A DNA stretch of 64,000 nucleotides from Tenodera sinensis (GCA_030765045.1 CM060965.1:61532787-61596786); one strand, 5' to 3'; shown: positions 24,501 to 36,098, counted from the first letter of the stretch. Notes: generated by a model not told the origin, from the sequence alone. A program made the numbers and translations.

Positions 24501-27500
24501 TACTGCAAGAAGTAACAGCCCTACAGACCAAAAGGTGTACGAAATGTATCAATGATATAGTGTATTATTTGCATGACCTATTAGATCTTGCAATGTAGAC
24601 AGGAGTTTCTCATGATATAGCTTTTGTTTAAGTGATAAGTGGAGAGTGTTCATTTACATTATTGTTTACTGCAATGAACAGACTGTAGTATTCATGTTAC
24701 ATATATGTAAAAAGTAGTGTTCTATTACAAAATAAAAACAGCATAGTACAAGCATTCTTTTGATACAACGTATACAAGCACTTCAGGCAAGCCATTGTTT
24801 AAATCTGGATTCATCCTCTCTCCAACATAGTCTTTAAGTCAAGATAAAGCAAACGCACAAAAACTGGTCATGCTGATCCGCCGCTTTGTTATTAACAAAG
24901 ATGCTGTTGATCTTAGAACATACAAGTATAAATGATCGATAGAAAATGTTCATGTTCGAATTTTTAAACCTCAGCCATATATAGTGTAGCGTGTCTTATA
25001 ATACTATCATTCTCCTTTCACTTCTAAAACCAAACTGAAATTCTGACCATTTACCTTCCACTTCCATTTGCTTTTGTAATCCTACATTTAAAATGCCAGA
25101 CTATGTTTTATCTAGGAAAGCTAATTTCTCTATTATTATTAGGATTATTTAGTCCTCCATTCCCTTTGTATATTGGTTTAGTCATACTTATTTTTCAAAT
25201 TCAGGCAATCTCCCTTTAATCTTATTAAATATCTCAATTAATAACCTCAAACCTACATCTTCTTGCAAAAATGTTTACAAAATTCATCTTAAAGATGAGA
25301 TCATGCAAAAGTTTCTGATCTGAAGAAGTGCAACCAACAGATGGGTGTATTGTACACTGTAATCAAGGCATGATATTTACTTATTCTGATTCAAAACAAT
25401 ACAAAGCATCTGCTCACCTCATCAATTTACAGCATTTTCTACAAACCTTGAATTAAAATTTCAATAGCAATTACATGGTTCAGAAAGAGTACTGTTACAT
25501 AGAGTTCAAAGTGGAACTTTGTAAACAGAGCTTATAAAAATTACATTTACAATTTTACAGCAACAATTCTAGTTTGCCCTTTGTACTGGCTGAAGGGTTT
25601 TTCAATTATAAAACCAATACTGCCTTGTAAATGAGCCAGCCCTGTATAAATGAAGTTGTTTAATTCATAACATTACATAACTAAGATGTTCCAAGAGTTG
25701 GACCCAAAATGCATCTGCAAGTGGTCTGGAAGCCCATATAAAAGGTGCTACAGTGTGGGTAAAAATCTATATCTTTGTCAAAACTAAACATAACTAATGT
25801 TTAGTCATTAGTTAAAACTAATCCTGCATATTGTGTGTTTTGTCTTCTTGTGAATTTATGACAAATAATGTCCAACACTGTAGAAATTAAGTCCAGTGGT
25901 TCATTAATGCTTCTTTTTCAAAAATATCACTAAGTATGAAAGCCCTCGTGTTGTCCGGTTCAACAAAACCAATCTGGTGCATCAGCGAATAATTGGGAGT
26001 TCTTTGTTGTCCGTCCTTGCTATAGTCTGCACAGCTTATGAGACACCCCAAAAAACAACCTTGACATTTTCCCCCCCATTATGGTGCAGTCTGGTTATAC
26101 TTGGTGACATCCCATTCGTTGGGTTGCATTAGTGCCGCCAACTGTTTGTAACATATAACCATGGTAAAGCTATGGCCATAGTTGGTGTTATTGCGTCTGT
26201 TATGTTGCCAGTTTATGAACATGTTGCAGAGAGGCCAACCAATAGATTTTAAAACAAGATTCTGTTTAGACGCCGTATTAATTAATCAACCAGTGGACAT
26301 AATGCTCGTTTTTGCGTGGTTTTGTTTTGAATTGTTTTAGAACAAGTGTTGTTATTTTTGTATTTGCTACACAGTAGTACATCTCGTATATATTACAATA
26401 TTTAGCGCTCGAAAGTAATTTTATCCAAAAGTGTTATTGCAGAGCAAGATTTGCCAAAGGTGAGAATGTTCATGTGTTGTGTGGTAACAATGTTCAAGCA
26501 TTATTAACCTTTGAAAGCATATTACTTTAACACTGTGATATTTGAGGTTACAAGTGGCTTTATGTATGTCGGCAGGACTGCTTTTTGTGATACTTCTGTC
26601 AGCTGTTTAGTGAAACGTTGGCCATTCTGAACTCCTGGGGACTGCCGATAAACATCGCCGGCTATAGTATGCGGCGAAGAACATTGTGGTTAGTTGACTC
26701 AATCACATATGACAAGATTCAGACATCTGTGAAGTACTGGGAAGGGCAGGCTTTGTTTCTTAAAATAATGTAGATTCAAAGTTAGAATCATTCAACTTGC
26801 CCTGCTAACCTTCCCATATCAGTAACTTTCCCCTTTCCGTACACTTCTGTTTCTCTCTCTGAATTGGGGGGTAAAAAGAGCCTTGCCTTCAGATGTCAAG
26901 AGCACTATAGGCTGATGCTGTTCTGGTATACCGGAAGGAAGGGAAGTCATTACATTAATTTATGCCAGTGATAGATCTTGGTATTTGGAACACATTTTGT
27001 ATCTTACATTTTTGTCTCTGACCATTTCCAAGAGAGATATTTTAGTTTTGTTGAAAACAAACTGGCAACATAACATATGGGGTGTGGGTATTACTTTCAC
27101 TAGGTCAGTACATAAATATGCTTCACTACTGCTAGAACGCATCTCATGAGCATAAACAAAGACCATGACATGTCCTTCCATTTTTATTGTGCAAATGTAG
27201 GTCAACCAGAATCATTAACTCCCAAAACATTACATCACCCTGCAAATGACAGACTTGTTTACATCCAGAAACTGGTTCTGATTATTGGCCAACCTCAACG
27301 CAACATTGCCAAGTTACTTCATGTCTGAAAAAGTTCCTCAGGATATTCCTTTCTTTTTAGTGATTATTTCGAAACTGTGTGATGTCCCGTAATTACTACT
27401 GAAACCATGTCAGAAATAAGTTACTCTGCGTTAAAAGTAACAAACTCTTATCTTTGTACATTCTTGTGGAATTAAGCATCCAATTTGGTACAAAAACCAT

Positions 27501-28880
27501 TTACTTTTTCAAAATCGGCTGATCAAAGAACAAACGTCATCAAACTTTTTTTGTTTAGAACGCCTCTATACAGTACATATTAGAAGGAACGTAACAAGTT
27601 CCCTTCCACCTGGTATATGGCTGAGCATGGATGTCAGGAAGGCTGAAGTCTATAGTCAACTAACGCTGGACATGGAGTTAGTTGCTGCAATAGTAGCTGT
27701 GATTTGCATGTTTCATTGCAAAATAACATGAAAGACATTGAAAGGATAAATTAGTTACATTGGATGAAAATACAGTTAACATAATTGGCACTGGCTGGGA
27801 CCATAAAAAATAAAATTAACTTACAATATTTTATTTTATAAAGGTTTTCCATAAACGTTTTTATTTTCAAATAAAAATCAAAGTAAGGAAGAGAAACAAA
27901 ACACCTGCAATTACGCAGCAGGAAGCTATTGTAAGTTCTAAAGGAATGGGAGAGGAAGTCTCCTGGGTTTAAACTTAACTGTAAAATATCTTTCACTATT
28001 TCATACGCAAACCTTCATAGAATAACAAAATCATATTGAGGAATCAAACATATATTTATGAGGTGTCTTCACTGTTACTAACTTCAATTTTACTTTTTTA
28101 GTTATTATGCAAACATCATTTTCAAAAACAAGTAAATCCAATGTACAGCTAGAGCATGGAAGGATAACTGTCCACTTGATACATCACAAAAGTTTAAAAT
28201 GTACAACAAAACAGCAAAATACGATGATTATATTTTATAGAAAAATCCTAACGGTATGTTCACCATTTATGGAAATGTTATTACCACAGTACGGCCCGTG
28301 GATCTCCAGCGCTGACATTTTGCAGGAACTTGTTAGTTGGAAGGGAGAGATTAGTGTTGCCAACGTATAGTAATGAGTTTTAGAAAATGGATTCTTAAAA
28401 TTATCTTAAGGATGAAACTATATGATGTATATGAAGTTTAAAACAATGAAATCCAGGTTTCTGATTTTATTTTCATGCAGTAACTTCATTACAACACCAT
28501 TGTGTGCAAATATTACTTTTACATTTGTCATGGGCAGTAACTGTTACTGTTGGCAATGCTGGAAGTGATTAGTGCACTGGATGTTAAAACTAGCATCAAT
28601 CAGCAGTCTCACTGCCATGTGCGGCTTCCAAATCTAGCACCGTATTGTCAACTCCGTTTTATAAGGACCACGTGGTTTCACTTTGTTTCACTTGTCTTGG
28701 TGTTTGTGCAGGTGAAGTTTGTCGGCTATTTTGTGCATGCATGAATTTTTATTTTAGTGTTTCTCATCTTATTATCGAAAAAATTTGGCTGTTATAAAAG
28801 CTAAAGCTGCACATTTATATTCAGGCTTCATGAATACTTTGAGAAGGTGCAGGCAATGGCAAACCCCTTCTAGCTTTTAC
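24501..28880. other. Long unassigned stretch
   Basis: No conserved exon, RNA gene or transposon domain found in 4.4 kb. The stretch 26330-26470 ends in GCCAAAG/GTGAGA, which could be a 5' exon and donor of an unknown plus-strand gene, but nothing confirms it. Confidence 0.4.
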
Positions 28881-28904
28881 CAAGGTGTTGTATAGTTTGT
28901 GACA

Positions 28905-29175
28905 CTTGAAAGTGTGATCAAGGAAAAGTACTCAGTTGATTTTACTACGCCCTCTACAGTTATACATACTCCAGGAAAACAAAGGCCATGAGATAGCCCT
29001 AAAACTTCACGTTTTGCACTTCAAAAGGATGTAATTGGGCAACATGTGTATCTTTATTATATGAGGAAAGAATTTCCTACTCGTGAGAAGCTGCTGTAAT
29101 CTCTGAAAGAAGCTGGCTTATTCAATGGCAGAAAAGCCAACCCAAGTAAAGTGCTGAAAGAACTTTAACAGCCAT
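28905..29175 (+). pseudogene. Transposase-like N-terminal fragment, decayed
   Basis: With frameshifts, the plus strand reads YYMRKEFPTREKLL, SLKEAGLFNGRK and SKVLKEL. This follows the pattern (aromatic helix, hydrophobic-P-T, K-L, a G-hydrophobic-F-x-G turn, then L-K-x-L) that also appears at 33529-33700. I believe both are N-terminal regions of an arthropod DDE transposase-like family, but I cannot name it. No ends found. Confidence 0.45.
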
Positions 29176-29498
29176 TTTTAATTAATATAATACAACACTA
29201 TTGACTTTTTCAGGTAAACGATATTAACAATTGTCTCCATATTCTATTACCCTATGATCATGTCTGCAAATGTGTAAAATGGTTAAAATACGAAACGTTT
29301 CAAACACTCTGAAGTTCCCACAAAGAACTGGCAATACTGTTTTCAGGTCTCAAAAATGTCAGTATCGGAGATCCACTGGCCATACTGTAATATCTTCCAA
29401 CATTCAAACAAAAATCTCACACTCAAGAGGAAAAAACAACCAAAATCACGATATGGAATTTTATAAATATTCTACAAATTATTTGTTATAATTACAAT

Positions 29499-29504
29499 TT
29501 TATT
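29499..29504 (-). promoter_or_regulatory. Candidate polyadenylation signal of PHF5A
   Basis: AATAAA read on the minus strand, about 255 nt downstream of the PHF5A stop codon. It is the most plausible signal for a short 3' UTR; AT-rich DNA can supply such hexamers by chance. Confidence 0.5.
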
Positions 29505-29543
29505 CAAAATCACTGTAAACACAGAATAATAGAATTAAAAAAG

Positions 29544-29643
29544 TATAATGAATATTAGTGACTAAAACTTCACTGATCTTTTATAATTATGTACTTTTCT
29601 TTTTATAAAACATAAGAAGTTCTAGGCACTAATATTCATTATA
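29544..29643. repeat. Foldback inside the PHF5A 3' UTR
   Basis: Two 28 nt arms (29544-29571 and 29616-29643) are inverted copies with 26 of 28 matches, separated by a 44 nt AT-rich loop. In the mRNA they would pair into a long stem. It may be a small MITE remnant; no target duplication was recognised. Confidence 0.8.
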
Positions 29644-29756
29644 ATTTGTTAATTTATATTTCTTCATGTCAATAGCTTCAGTTTTTTGTTCTACAGAATA
29701 TAAAGTTCATTATGGGCATTTGACACTCCAAAATAAATGTATTTTCCTTAACCACT

Positions 29757-29846
29757 TCATCTTCTCTTAAAGCCATACTTCTTTCTTTCATAGAAGAGAT
29801 CAGTTTTTGAACTGCCCAAGTTCACAATCTTTGGACATCCATCTCT
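29757..29846 (-). CDS. PHF5A: PHF5A (SF3b14b) last coding exon
   Basis: PHF5A is a small zinc-binding subunit of the SF3b complex of the U2 snRNP and helps recognise the intron branch site in the nucleus. On the minus strand this 90 nt exon follows a consensus acceptor (TGTGTTGCAG) and encodes 29 residues beginning RDGCPKIVNLGSS and ending FKRR, then TGA at 29757-29759. That is the conserved C-terminus of PHF5A (residues about 82-110 of 110). The exon starts in phase 0, which matches the phase-0 end of the upstream exon at 45486-45676. It is too short to be found as a stand-alone ORF. The match to the family is nearly residue for residue, so confidence is high; that both exons belong to one functional locus is an inference from phase, order and strand. 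Confidence 0.95.
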   Translation of the reverse strand, partial: RDGCPKIVNLGSSKTDLFYERKKYGFKRR

Positions 29847-30397
29847 CTGCAACACAAAATAAAATAAACATTATTTAATGGCAATGAAGGTCAAAGAATG
29901 GGCACAATTTTATGTTACTGAACATCAAGAAACTGTAGGAATATTATCCAGAATATAACTAGCGGTCGGATGCTTCAACTTATGTTAAATTTTAACATGC
30001 TAATTGTAGCATTGCACAAATGATTGTCTTAAGTTATCACTGTAAGCTTGTGTTAAGGCTATCTTCTTTCTTGGAAGTTTGAAAACAGTGTTATAATAAA
30101 TTTAAACCAAAACGGTGAGTCGGTTAATAACACTACACACTTATAAGTGTTGTGTAGCATTATTAATGGACTCGTCTTTTTGGTTTAAACTGTGTTAAGG
30201 TATTTAACAAACGTTAGAATTTGAAAAATGCAAATGCAAACCAAGCTGTTAATGCAGTACAGCTGTCTAACTGATGAAGAGCAGCGCATCATGATTTTGA
30301 AAAGGTACAAGAGAAGGAAGTTTTGAAACAATGAAACTGTTCAAAGTGGTTGTAAGCAGGGCTGCAAAGAAATATGACAGATTAGCATACTACAAAC

Positions 30398-30888
30398 ATA
30401 TATTATTGCTAAATAAGGAAAAATTGAAGCTATTAACAGTGAAGCAACAAGATTCTAAAGTAAGAACAAATTAGAAACTAAAAACTTCACTTATCTTATT
30501 ATTTATTTATGCCAACAAACTTACTGTTGGTGTTTTTAAACACACAAGCCGTGTGTGGGCAAAGTTTAAGAGGTAGAACCGGAACTTAAAAATTCAATGC
30601 CACAACTGGGATTTGAACCACAGACCTTCCGCTTGCCGGGCGGTTTGTCACAATAGCTCAGTGGTAGAGCGTCCGCCCGGCAAGCGGAAGGTCTGTGGTT
30701 CAAATCCCAGTTGTGGCATTGAATTTTTAAGTTCCGGTTCTACCTCTTTCACTTATCTTATTGTTTTGGTGCTAACCCTGGGAGAATGAGCTGGACACAG
30801 CTTGAAACCCCAGGGTTAGCACCAAAACAATAAGATAAGTGAAGTTTTTAGTTTCTAATTTGTTCTTACTTTAGAATATATTATTGCT
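30398..30888. mobile_element. Foldback insertion with 13 bp target duplication, split by a second foldback
   Basis: An exact duplication atatattattgct (30398-30410 and 30876-30888) bounds this unit. Its inner part is a perfect hairpin with 69 nt arms: 30452-30500 plus 30763-30782 pair with 30809-30877, with a 26 nt loop. The left arm is interrupted by the 247 bp foldback retroposon at 30501-30747, which carries its own 15 bp duplication. The boundaries are read directly; the class (retroposon or MITE) is not known. Confidence 0.85.
30501..30747 (-). mobile_element. Foldback tRNA-like retroposon, copy 1
   Basis: Flanked by an exact 15 bp duplication ttcacttatcttatt (30486-30500, 30748-30762). 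Ends: ATTTATTTATGCCAAC on the left (an A/T-rich tail if read on the minus strand) and CTACCTCT on the right. It holds the same tRNA-like segment twice in opposite orientations. The plus-strand copy (about 30646-30718) has a 7 bp acceptor, GCTC/GAGC D stem, TCCGC/GCGGA anticodon stem and box B GGTTCAAATCC. The T stem has two mismatches, so it is tRNA-derived rather than a working tRNA. Confidence 0.9.
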
Positions 30889-31219
30889 CTTGAGATATAA
30901 TGCTAGTGGCAGTTTTTACTTAATGGTACATGATAATGTTGGAATTTTCACAGCTATTATTTGTGGGTTTATCCAGTATGTTTATGAAGCCATAGCTTCA
31001 AGAAATGAACACTGTTTTATTGGAGTCTGGTTGATCCTCAAATCATAACACAATTTTGTCCACTTTAGCACCAGCAGTTCTAAATGTTCTTCACACATGA
31101 CCTTTTTTGGTACTACATTTAATACTAACATAAAATCACTGCATTTCCTTATTGGACCTGGGAGAAACACAGTGAAATTTCTCTTGGATTTCTTCTCGGG
31201 CTTCATTTTTCTCCTTTAA

Positions 31220-31781
31220 GGGGAGGCATCGGTGAAATTTGGACAAAAATGACAAAAAATGTGATTTTTCGTTTTTTGCCTTGAAATTATGTCTGTACCT
31301 TGTACTTTCAGAATCTACCGTCGTTTACTCCTCATCACCACTTAAAAGGCTGTTACACCATGACTTAAATGCCCATTGCGTATGTATGTTGTCATAAAAC
31401 TTTAAACTCATTTTTCTCTGCTTTCTATTTTTTCACATTTTTCAATCTTCAAAATGCATCTTCTCATACAGTTCTTAATAGATTTCTTTTAAATTTTGCA
31501 CAAATGTTTTTAGATAGTTGCTTCATAAAACTTGGTATTTTAAATGCTCTAGATGGAGTAGTTTAATTGTTATCAAATTTTTATTTTGAAAATTATTAAT
31601 AATTTGAAGAAAAAAAATGGACCTTGAGGTATTCGATATTTTTTTTCTCCAAAACTGTTTGACATAGCCAAATAAAAATACCAGGTTTTGTAGACATAAT
31701 CTAGGGAAACATATGGCCAGAGTTTAGTTTACTTAGAACAAATAATATTTTATAAGTGTTTGCTATACTACACTAAAATTG

Positions 31782-31839
<58 letters not shown>

Positions 31840-31984
31840 GAATAAAATTTTTTTTTTTGCAAAAACTATCTTACATAGGAAAGTGAAATTTCCTTCTAGT
31901 TATGGTTTGGCACACATACATACAAATTTTCACATCATTGTGACAAAAATTGTGGATTTTTGTCATTTTCACAGATGCCTCCCC
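31220..31984. mobile_element. Kolobok-like (TTAA-flanked) MITE, 765 bp
   Basis: Both ends read GGGGAGGCATC(G/T)GTGAAA inverted (18 of 20 matches over the first 20) and sit directly inside TTAA on each side (31216-31219, 31985-31988). TTAA duplications are typical of piggyBac and Kolobok; the purine-rich ends fit Kolobok better. No transposase inside, and it contains a 53 nt poly(A). Confidence 0.75.
31786..31838. repeat. Poly(A) run, about 53 nt
   Basis: Uninterrupted A homopolymer inside the TTAA-flanked element. Confidence 0.98.
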
Positions 31985-32380
31985 TTAAGTCAGTTCATTT
32001 CTTTCCATTCAATAATCCTTCTACACTTAGTAAACAGTTCTACAACAAACTTCTTTTTTGAATGGTAAAAAGTATTTTCTTACACCTCAATTTTATTCAG
32101 ATGACAACGCAATTCTAATCTCAAATATCCGGAAAATTACATGGCAACTGTCCATCAATTTAAGAGGGTGTAACAATAAATAACCAAACTAATTTAATTG
32201 TATTTAAATAAACTGCCCTGAAGAGCAATGGCTGCAAATGGCAGAAAGGTGAAACCTTCGTACAGCAGTGCTGTGAATGCCAGCCATGGACAAAAATTCA
32301 GTTGGGTGTTAGACTGATAACTGAGGTGATGTATAGTGTACTCAACATGGAACTGGAATTGCAGGAATGTACACTGACAA

Positions 32381-32550
32381 AATTGGGATATATTCTTCAC
32401 CACTCTGTCCTCTATATGATCTGCAAGAGGAAATGGATCGAGACCACCTTCAAATATGCCCGGCCACTTCTAATGCCCCATCCATCAGTGAAAAATATTG
32501 GAAAGCAAGAGGATTAATGACTTCATTGTCAGAAATCCAGCATTAGCTAA
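32381..32550 (+). mobile_element. LINE 3' tail fragment (RNase H-type LINE), copy 1
   Basis: Matches 53390-53562 over the C-terminal CCHC region (ATCTGCAAGAGGAAATGGAT, CGAGACCACC, TGCCCGGCCACTTCTA) to the end TTAGCTAACAAC. A 5'-truncated LINE insertion lying in the mariner nest. Confidence 0.85.
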
Positions 32551-33332
32551 CAACACTGAGAAAATGTATTCTTCTATAGGTTGTCTCACCCTTAGATGAC
32601 GGTATGGTGTTACATGGGGATATATGTCTCTATCTAGCACATACGAGTTGCTGTTAGCTTCGTCCTTTTCTACTCTTGGACTGTTGCCAGGTTCCTAATA
32701 GCATGGTGTAAATATTCAGTTGTTATAAATTGCAAGTTTGAACACATAATTCTATGCAGAATCTCTAACAGGTTATATCCTTTTTAGGACCAATATACAC
32801 TTCTATGGACCCAAATTTCTAGACAAAACATTTTCTTTTTCAGTGAAACTCTGATATTTGCTGTTCCTATACTGATCACACATTAACTAATAATCTAACT
32901 GCTAGACTAAGTTTATATTTTTTCTTAGCTAAACTATAGTGCCGCCACCTGCCTACTTTGAATTTTCTATATTTACTCTGTTAAGTGCTACAATTTTTTA
33001 AATTAAATGTTTTCGAAAAATTTTATGTCTGTGCAATGCAAAAGTTACGAAGTGGGAAACTTTTTTGTTATTGAGTTATATCGAGGATAAAGCGAGAGCA
33101 AATGTTCAGGAGAGTTAGAAGTTTTTAAAATAAACCAGAAGCCTGTAACCTCTTGCTTTCATCGTGTAAGGCAAACAAAAGGTATTCACCTATTCAGATA
33201 AAAGGCATCAAGCGTTAGACACAAGGCAGTAGTAAAAGTTATCAGTTTGTAAAGAAGCATGTGTGTTTATACTGTACGGAACCTGTGAAGTGTTATTACG
33301 TTATTTAACATTTTCCGTAAATATTTGTAGTT

Positions 33333-33750
33333 ATGGAGGGGGAAGGAGGGTGGGGTGGGACTTTTTCAAGTCAAATGAGTACTAATAAGGCAGTAAAAGT
33401 AACAGGAAAGGCTATTGGGTGTTCAGAAGCAGTAGTGTATAGGATTAAAATGGAACTAATGAAAGGACCTCTAAGAATGCCACAAAAAAGAAAGCAAAAA
33501 GGGTGGGACAAAACAAAATGATGGAATAGTGCAAAGCGGAGTGTGCCAAACTGTTCATTCTTTAGTGTTTGAAAATACACCACCCACGTTGAATATAATC
33601 TTGTCAAAGTATCATCACGGTGATGATACCCTACCAAATTTCTCAAGGACCACTCTGTGTCAGTTCTTACATGATTTGGGGTTCGAATATGGAAGAAGGC
33701 ATACATATAGTACATGTTGCAATGTTGTGCCCCATTTAACATGTACTGTC
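33333..33750 (+). pseudogene. Transposase-like N-terminal relic (unnamed family)
   Basis: Two frames give AVKVTGKAIGCSEAVVYRIK (a helix-turn-helix) with a KGPLRMPQKRKQK linker, then PPTLNIILSK, LPNFSRTTLCQFLHDLGFEY. The second half shares its pattern with 28905-29175. It is interrupted by a stop at 33519-33521 and a frameshift. The catalytic domain is absent. Confidence 0.5.
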
Positions 33751-34375
33751 TTCTAAGTTTAAGACGAGCTTTAGATGAAACTCCTACAGAAACTTTTGAA
33801 ATGGTACAGCAGACACAAAGTTCATGCTTGCAGCAAAATACAAGTCTTTCAGTGGCACAACTGTTTTAAAGAGCATTATGAAAACCTTCAAGAGTCTCTG
33901 TGCCCTGGAAGATCCATAACAATTGAGAAGGCTGCACATATAATAAACTTGTCTTATGGAACCATAGGTTCACAAGTGACAAGGGACCAGATCTTGTCCT
34001 AACAGGATGGATCTAGTACCAAGAAAAAGCACCTGCTCATCGAGCTCATACAACTCAAGATGTCAACACAGATTTGGACATTGATATGTTCCATCATCTT
34101 ATTATTGGATCTTGGACATTGATATGTTCCATCCATCTTATTATTGGATCTTGGACCTTGTGATTTTCACCTCTTCCCTAAAGTGAAAAAATTAGATTCA
34201 TGGTTATCATTTTTTTAAGTGGCAAGGAGTCAAACAATGTTGTCATGGGTATTCTAAACAGACCATCAAAAAAGGCCTTCAGTGAGTGTTTCGAACAATG
34301 GTTAAATCATTGGAATATTTCATCAGAGAGAGAATACTTAATGAGTTTGTAAATAAATTTGAATGAAATAAAGCC
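33720..34375 (+). pseudogene. mariner transposase relic
   Basis: Residues recognisable across several frames: CSKIQVFQWHNCFKEHYENL (the HTH region at about 33822-33881), PGRS and a following THIGNISYGTI-like stretch, then a remnant of the second catalytic block (AHRAHTTQDV, ILDLVIFTSSLK) and the C-terminal FEQW(L/K)-like helix. Multiple shifts and stops. It sits just inside the 3' inverted repeat, as mariner transposases do. Confidence 0.75.
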
Positions 34376-35104
34376 ATTGTGTTAATTACAAAATTAGTTT
34401 GGTTATTTATTGCCACACACTCATAATTATCTGCTGCTGAAACATAAGAGGGTTGTAGTGAAGAAACGAAAGTGTATTGGAGTATATTCAGAAGCTGTGT
34501 ATTAATTGAAGTTCAGAACATCCTTAGCTATAACTTGCTGTTAAAGGTTTACGAAATGCATCACTATAGTAAATGTTAACATAACTTTAGCGAATGAGAT
34601 GTTACAAACATTTTTAATATCGGCTGGTGAAACTGGCACCAGGTGTTTAAAAATACTGTCAGAGACCCCTATTATTTGTAGTTCATGTTTAGTTTAGGGG
34701 GCCATGTTTGGGAACACATCTTTAAAACAAAACCAAGTTAAAGTACTTGCACAATTTAATTTTGCAAGAGATAACCACTATCACTCCAGACCTATTTCAG
34801 ACCTGTAAGAAAATAATACATTTACTAAACTATATGCATTTTCAATACAACATTCAAATAAATGTTCAAACTCTAGAATAATTTAAACACAGTGTATATC
34901 TAGTGATCATAGTGTACACACTTCTTATTACTTTTATATGTAACCAAATTTTTCTATTTGTTAGATTCCTAAGTTTATATTCAAGTACAGTGGACCCCAA
35001 TTAACCATTATAATGTAGTGGATGAGATTGATGGCTAAACAATCTTCTGAACATAAAGAGTCCTGTTATATAAGTGCTGAGGCTTTCACGGCCGGCATTA
35101 TCAA

Positions 35105-35853
35105 CTATGTTAAGTAGATTTTCCGGGCTTGTGGGCCGTGGTCGAGTTGGATTACCTTCCTCCGACGTTTGGCTGAAAACTGCGTCCAGCATCTTCAGGG
35201 TCAACCTCTGTTATTTTGGTCTAAATTAGCGGCTCCACATAAACTAAAGTTCACTGCAAACTTTCATATTCATCTTTGTTTGTTATTAGTGTCCTTGGTA
35301 ACATAAATTTTCACGATCGCTCGTTCTCATGAATACCAACATGAGATTATCGATCTCAAATTATATTTTTTTATATGCCGGCAAATGGGACGTCTCTGAT
35401 CATGGTATAAAAGAGAAAGCTTTCTGTGTCTCGGGTTTTCTTCTCCCTCTTATTAGAGCTAGGAGCCAGATAAGCTAAACTTGGCTCCCGGCTCTAATAA
35501 GAGGGAGAAGAAAACCCGAGACACGGAAAGCTTTATCTTTTATATCATTATCAGAGACGTCCCATTTGCCGGCATTTGAAAAAATAAAAAAATATAATTT
35601 GAGATCGATAATCTCATGTTGGTATTCATGAGAATGAGCGATGGTGAAAATTTATGTTACCAAGGACACTAATAACAAACAAAGATGAATATGAAAGTTT
35701 GCAGTGAACTTTAGTTTATGTGGAGCCGCTAATTTAGACCAAAATAACAGAGGTTGACCCTGAAGATGCTGGACGCAGTTTTCAGCCAAACGTCGGAGGA
35801 AGGTAATCCAACTCAACCACGGCCCACAAGCCCGGAAAATCTACTTAACATAG
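35105..35853. repeat. 749 bp near-perfect palindrome
   Basis: Arms of about 365 nt (35105-35468 and 35481-35853) are inverted copies with few mismatches, meeting at a loop of about 12 nt. The left flank GCTGAGGCTTTCACGGC recurs at 60243-60259, so a family of elements is involved. It would form a very long hairpin as DNA or as PHF5A intron RNA. No coding capacity. Confidence 0.95.
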
Positions 35854-36098
35854 TCCTATGTTACATTTATATATTTAGAAAATGGCAATAAAGGTGTCAA
35901 CTATCTGCATGGCACAGCTGCACATAAGAAATTAAAGACTTTTGTTCCATAAAATCAATACCAATGTAAAGACATGTTTTTTGTCAATTAGTAGGAACAT
36001 CATTAATAAACAATAGTACATTACGTTCACCATTATTGTCTGTTTGCATGAAACTAAAACGGAAGTGATACACAGCAGACAGCTCTTTACTAGAGTAT

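Larger units (their letters stand above)
29480..29756 (-). other. Probable PHF5A 3' untranslated region
   Basis: After the PHF5A stop codon the minus strand runs for about 275 nt of AT-rich sequence without coding signs and reaches a canonical AATAAA at 29504-29499. Cleavage would be expected some 15-25 nt further, around 29475-29485. The UTR includes a 100 bp foldback (29544-29643). The end point is an inference from the signal. Confidence 0.6.
32175..34411. mobile_element. mariner-type element, decayed, with nested insertions
   Basis: A perfect 21 bp inverted repeat bounds the segment: 32175-32195 (AATAAATAACCAAACTAATT plus T) and its complement at 34391-34411. A mariner transposase relic lies at the 3' side. 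A LINE tail (32381-32550) and a second transposase-like relic (33333-33750) lie between, so the span is a nest rather than one element. Confidence 0.8.

Noticed and set aside
26330..26470. 5' exon with donor GCCAAAG/GTGAGA
   Set aside because: A single donor-like site without coding support; frequent by chance.
30646..30718. Genuine tRNA gene (Ala-like, loop CCGGCAA)
   Set aside because: The acceptor, D and anticodon stems pair, but the T stem has two mismatches, position 33 is C, and the unit lies in a repeated foldback retroposon.
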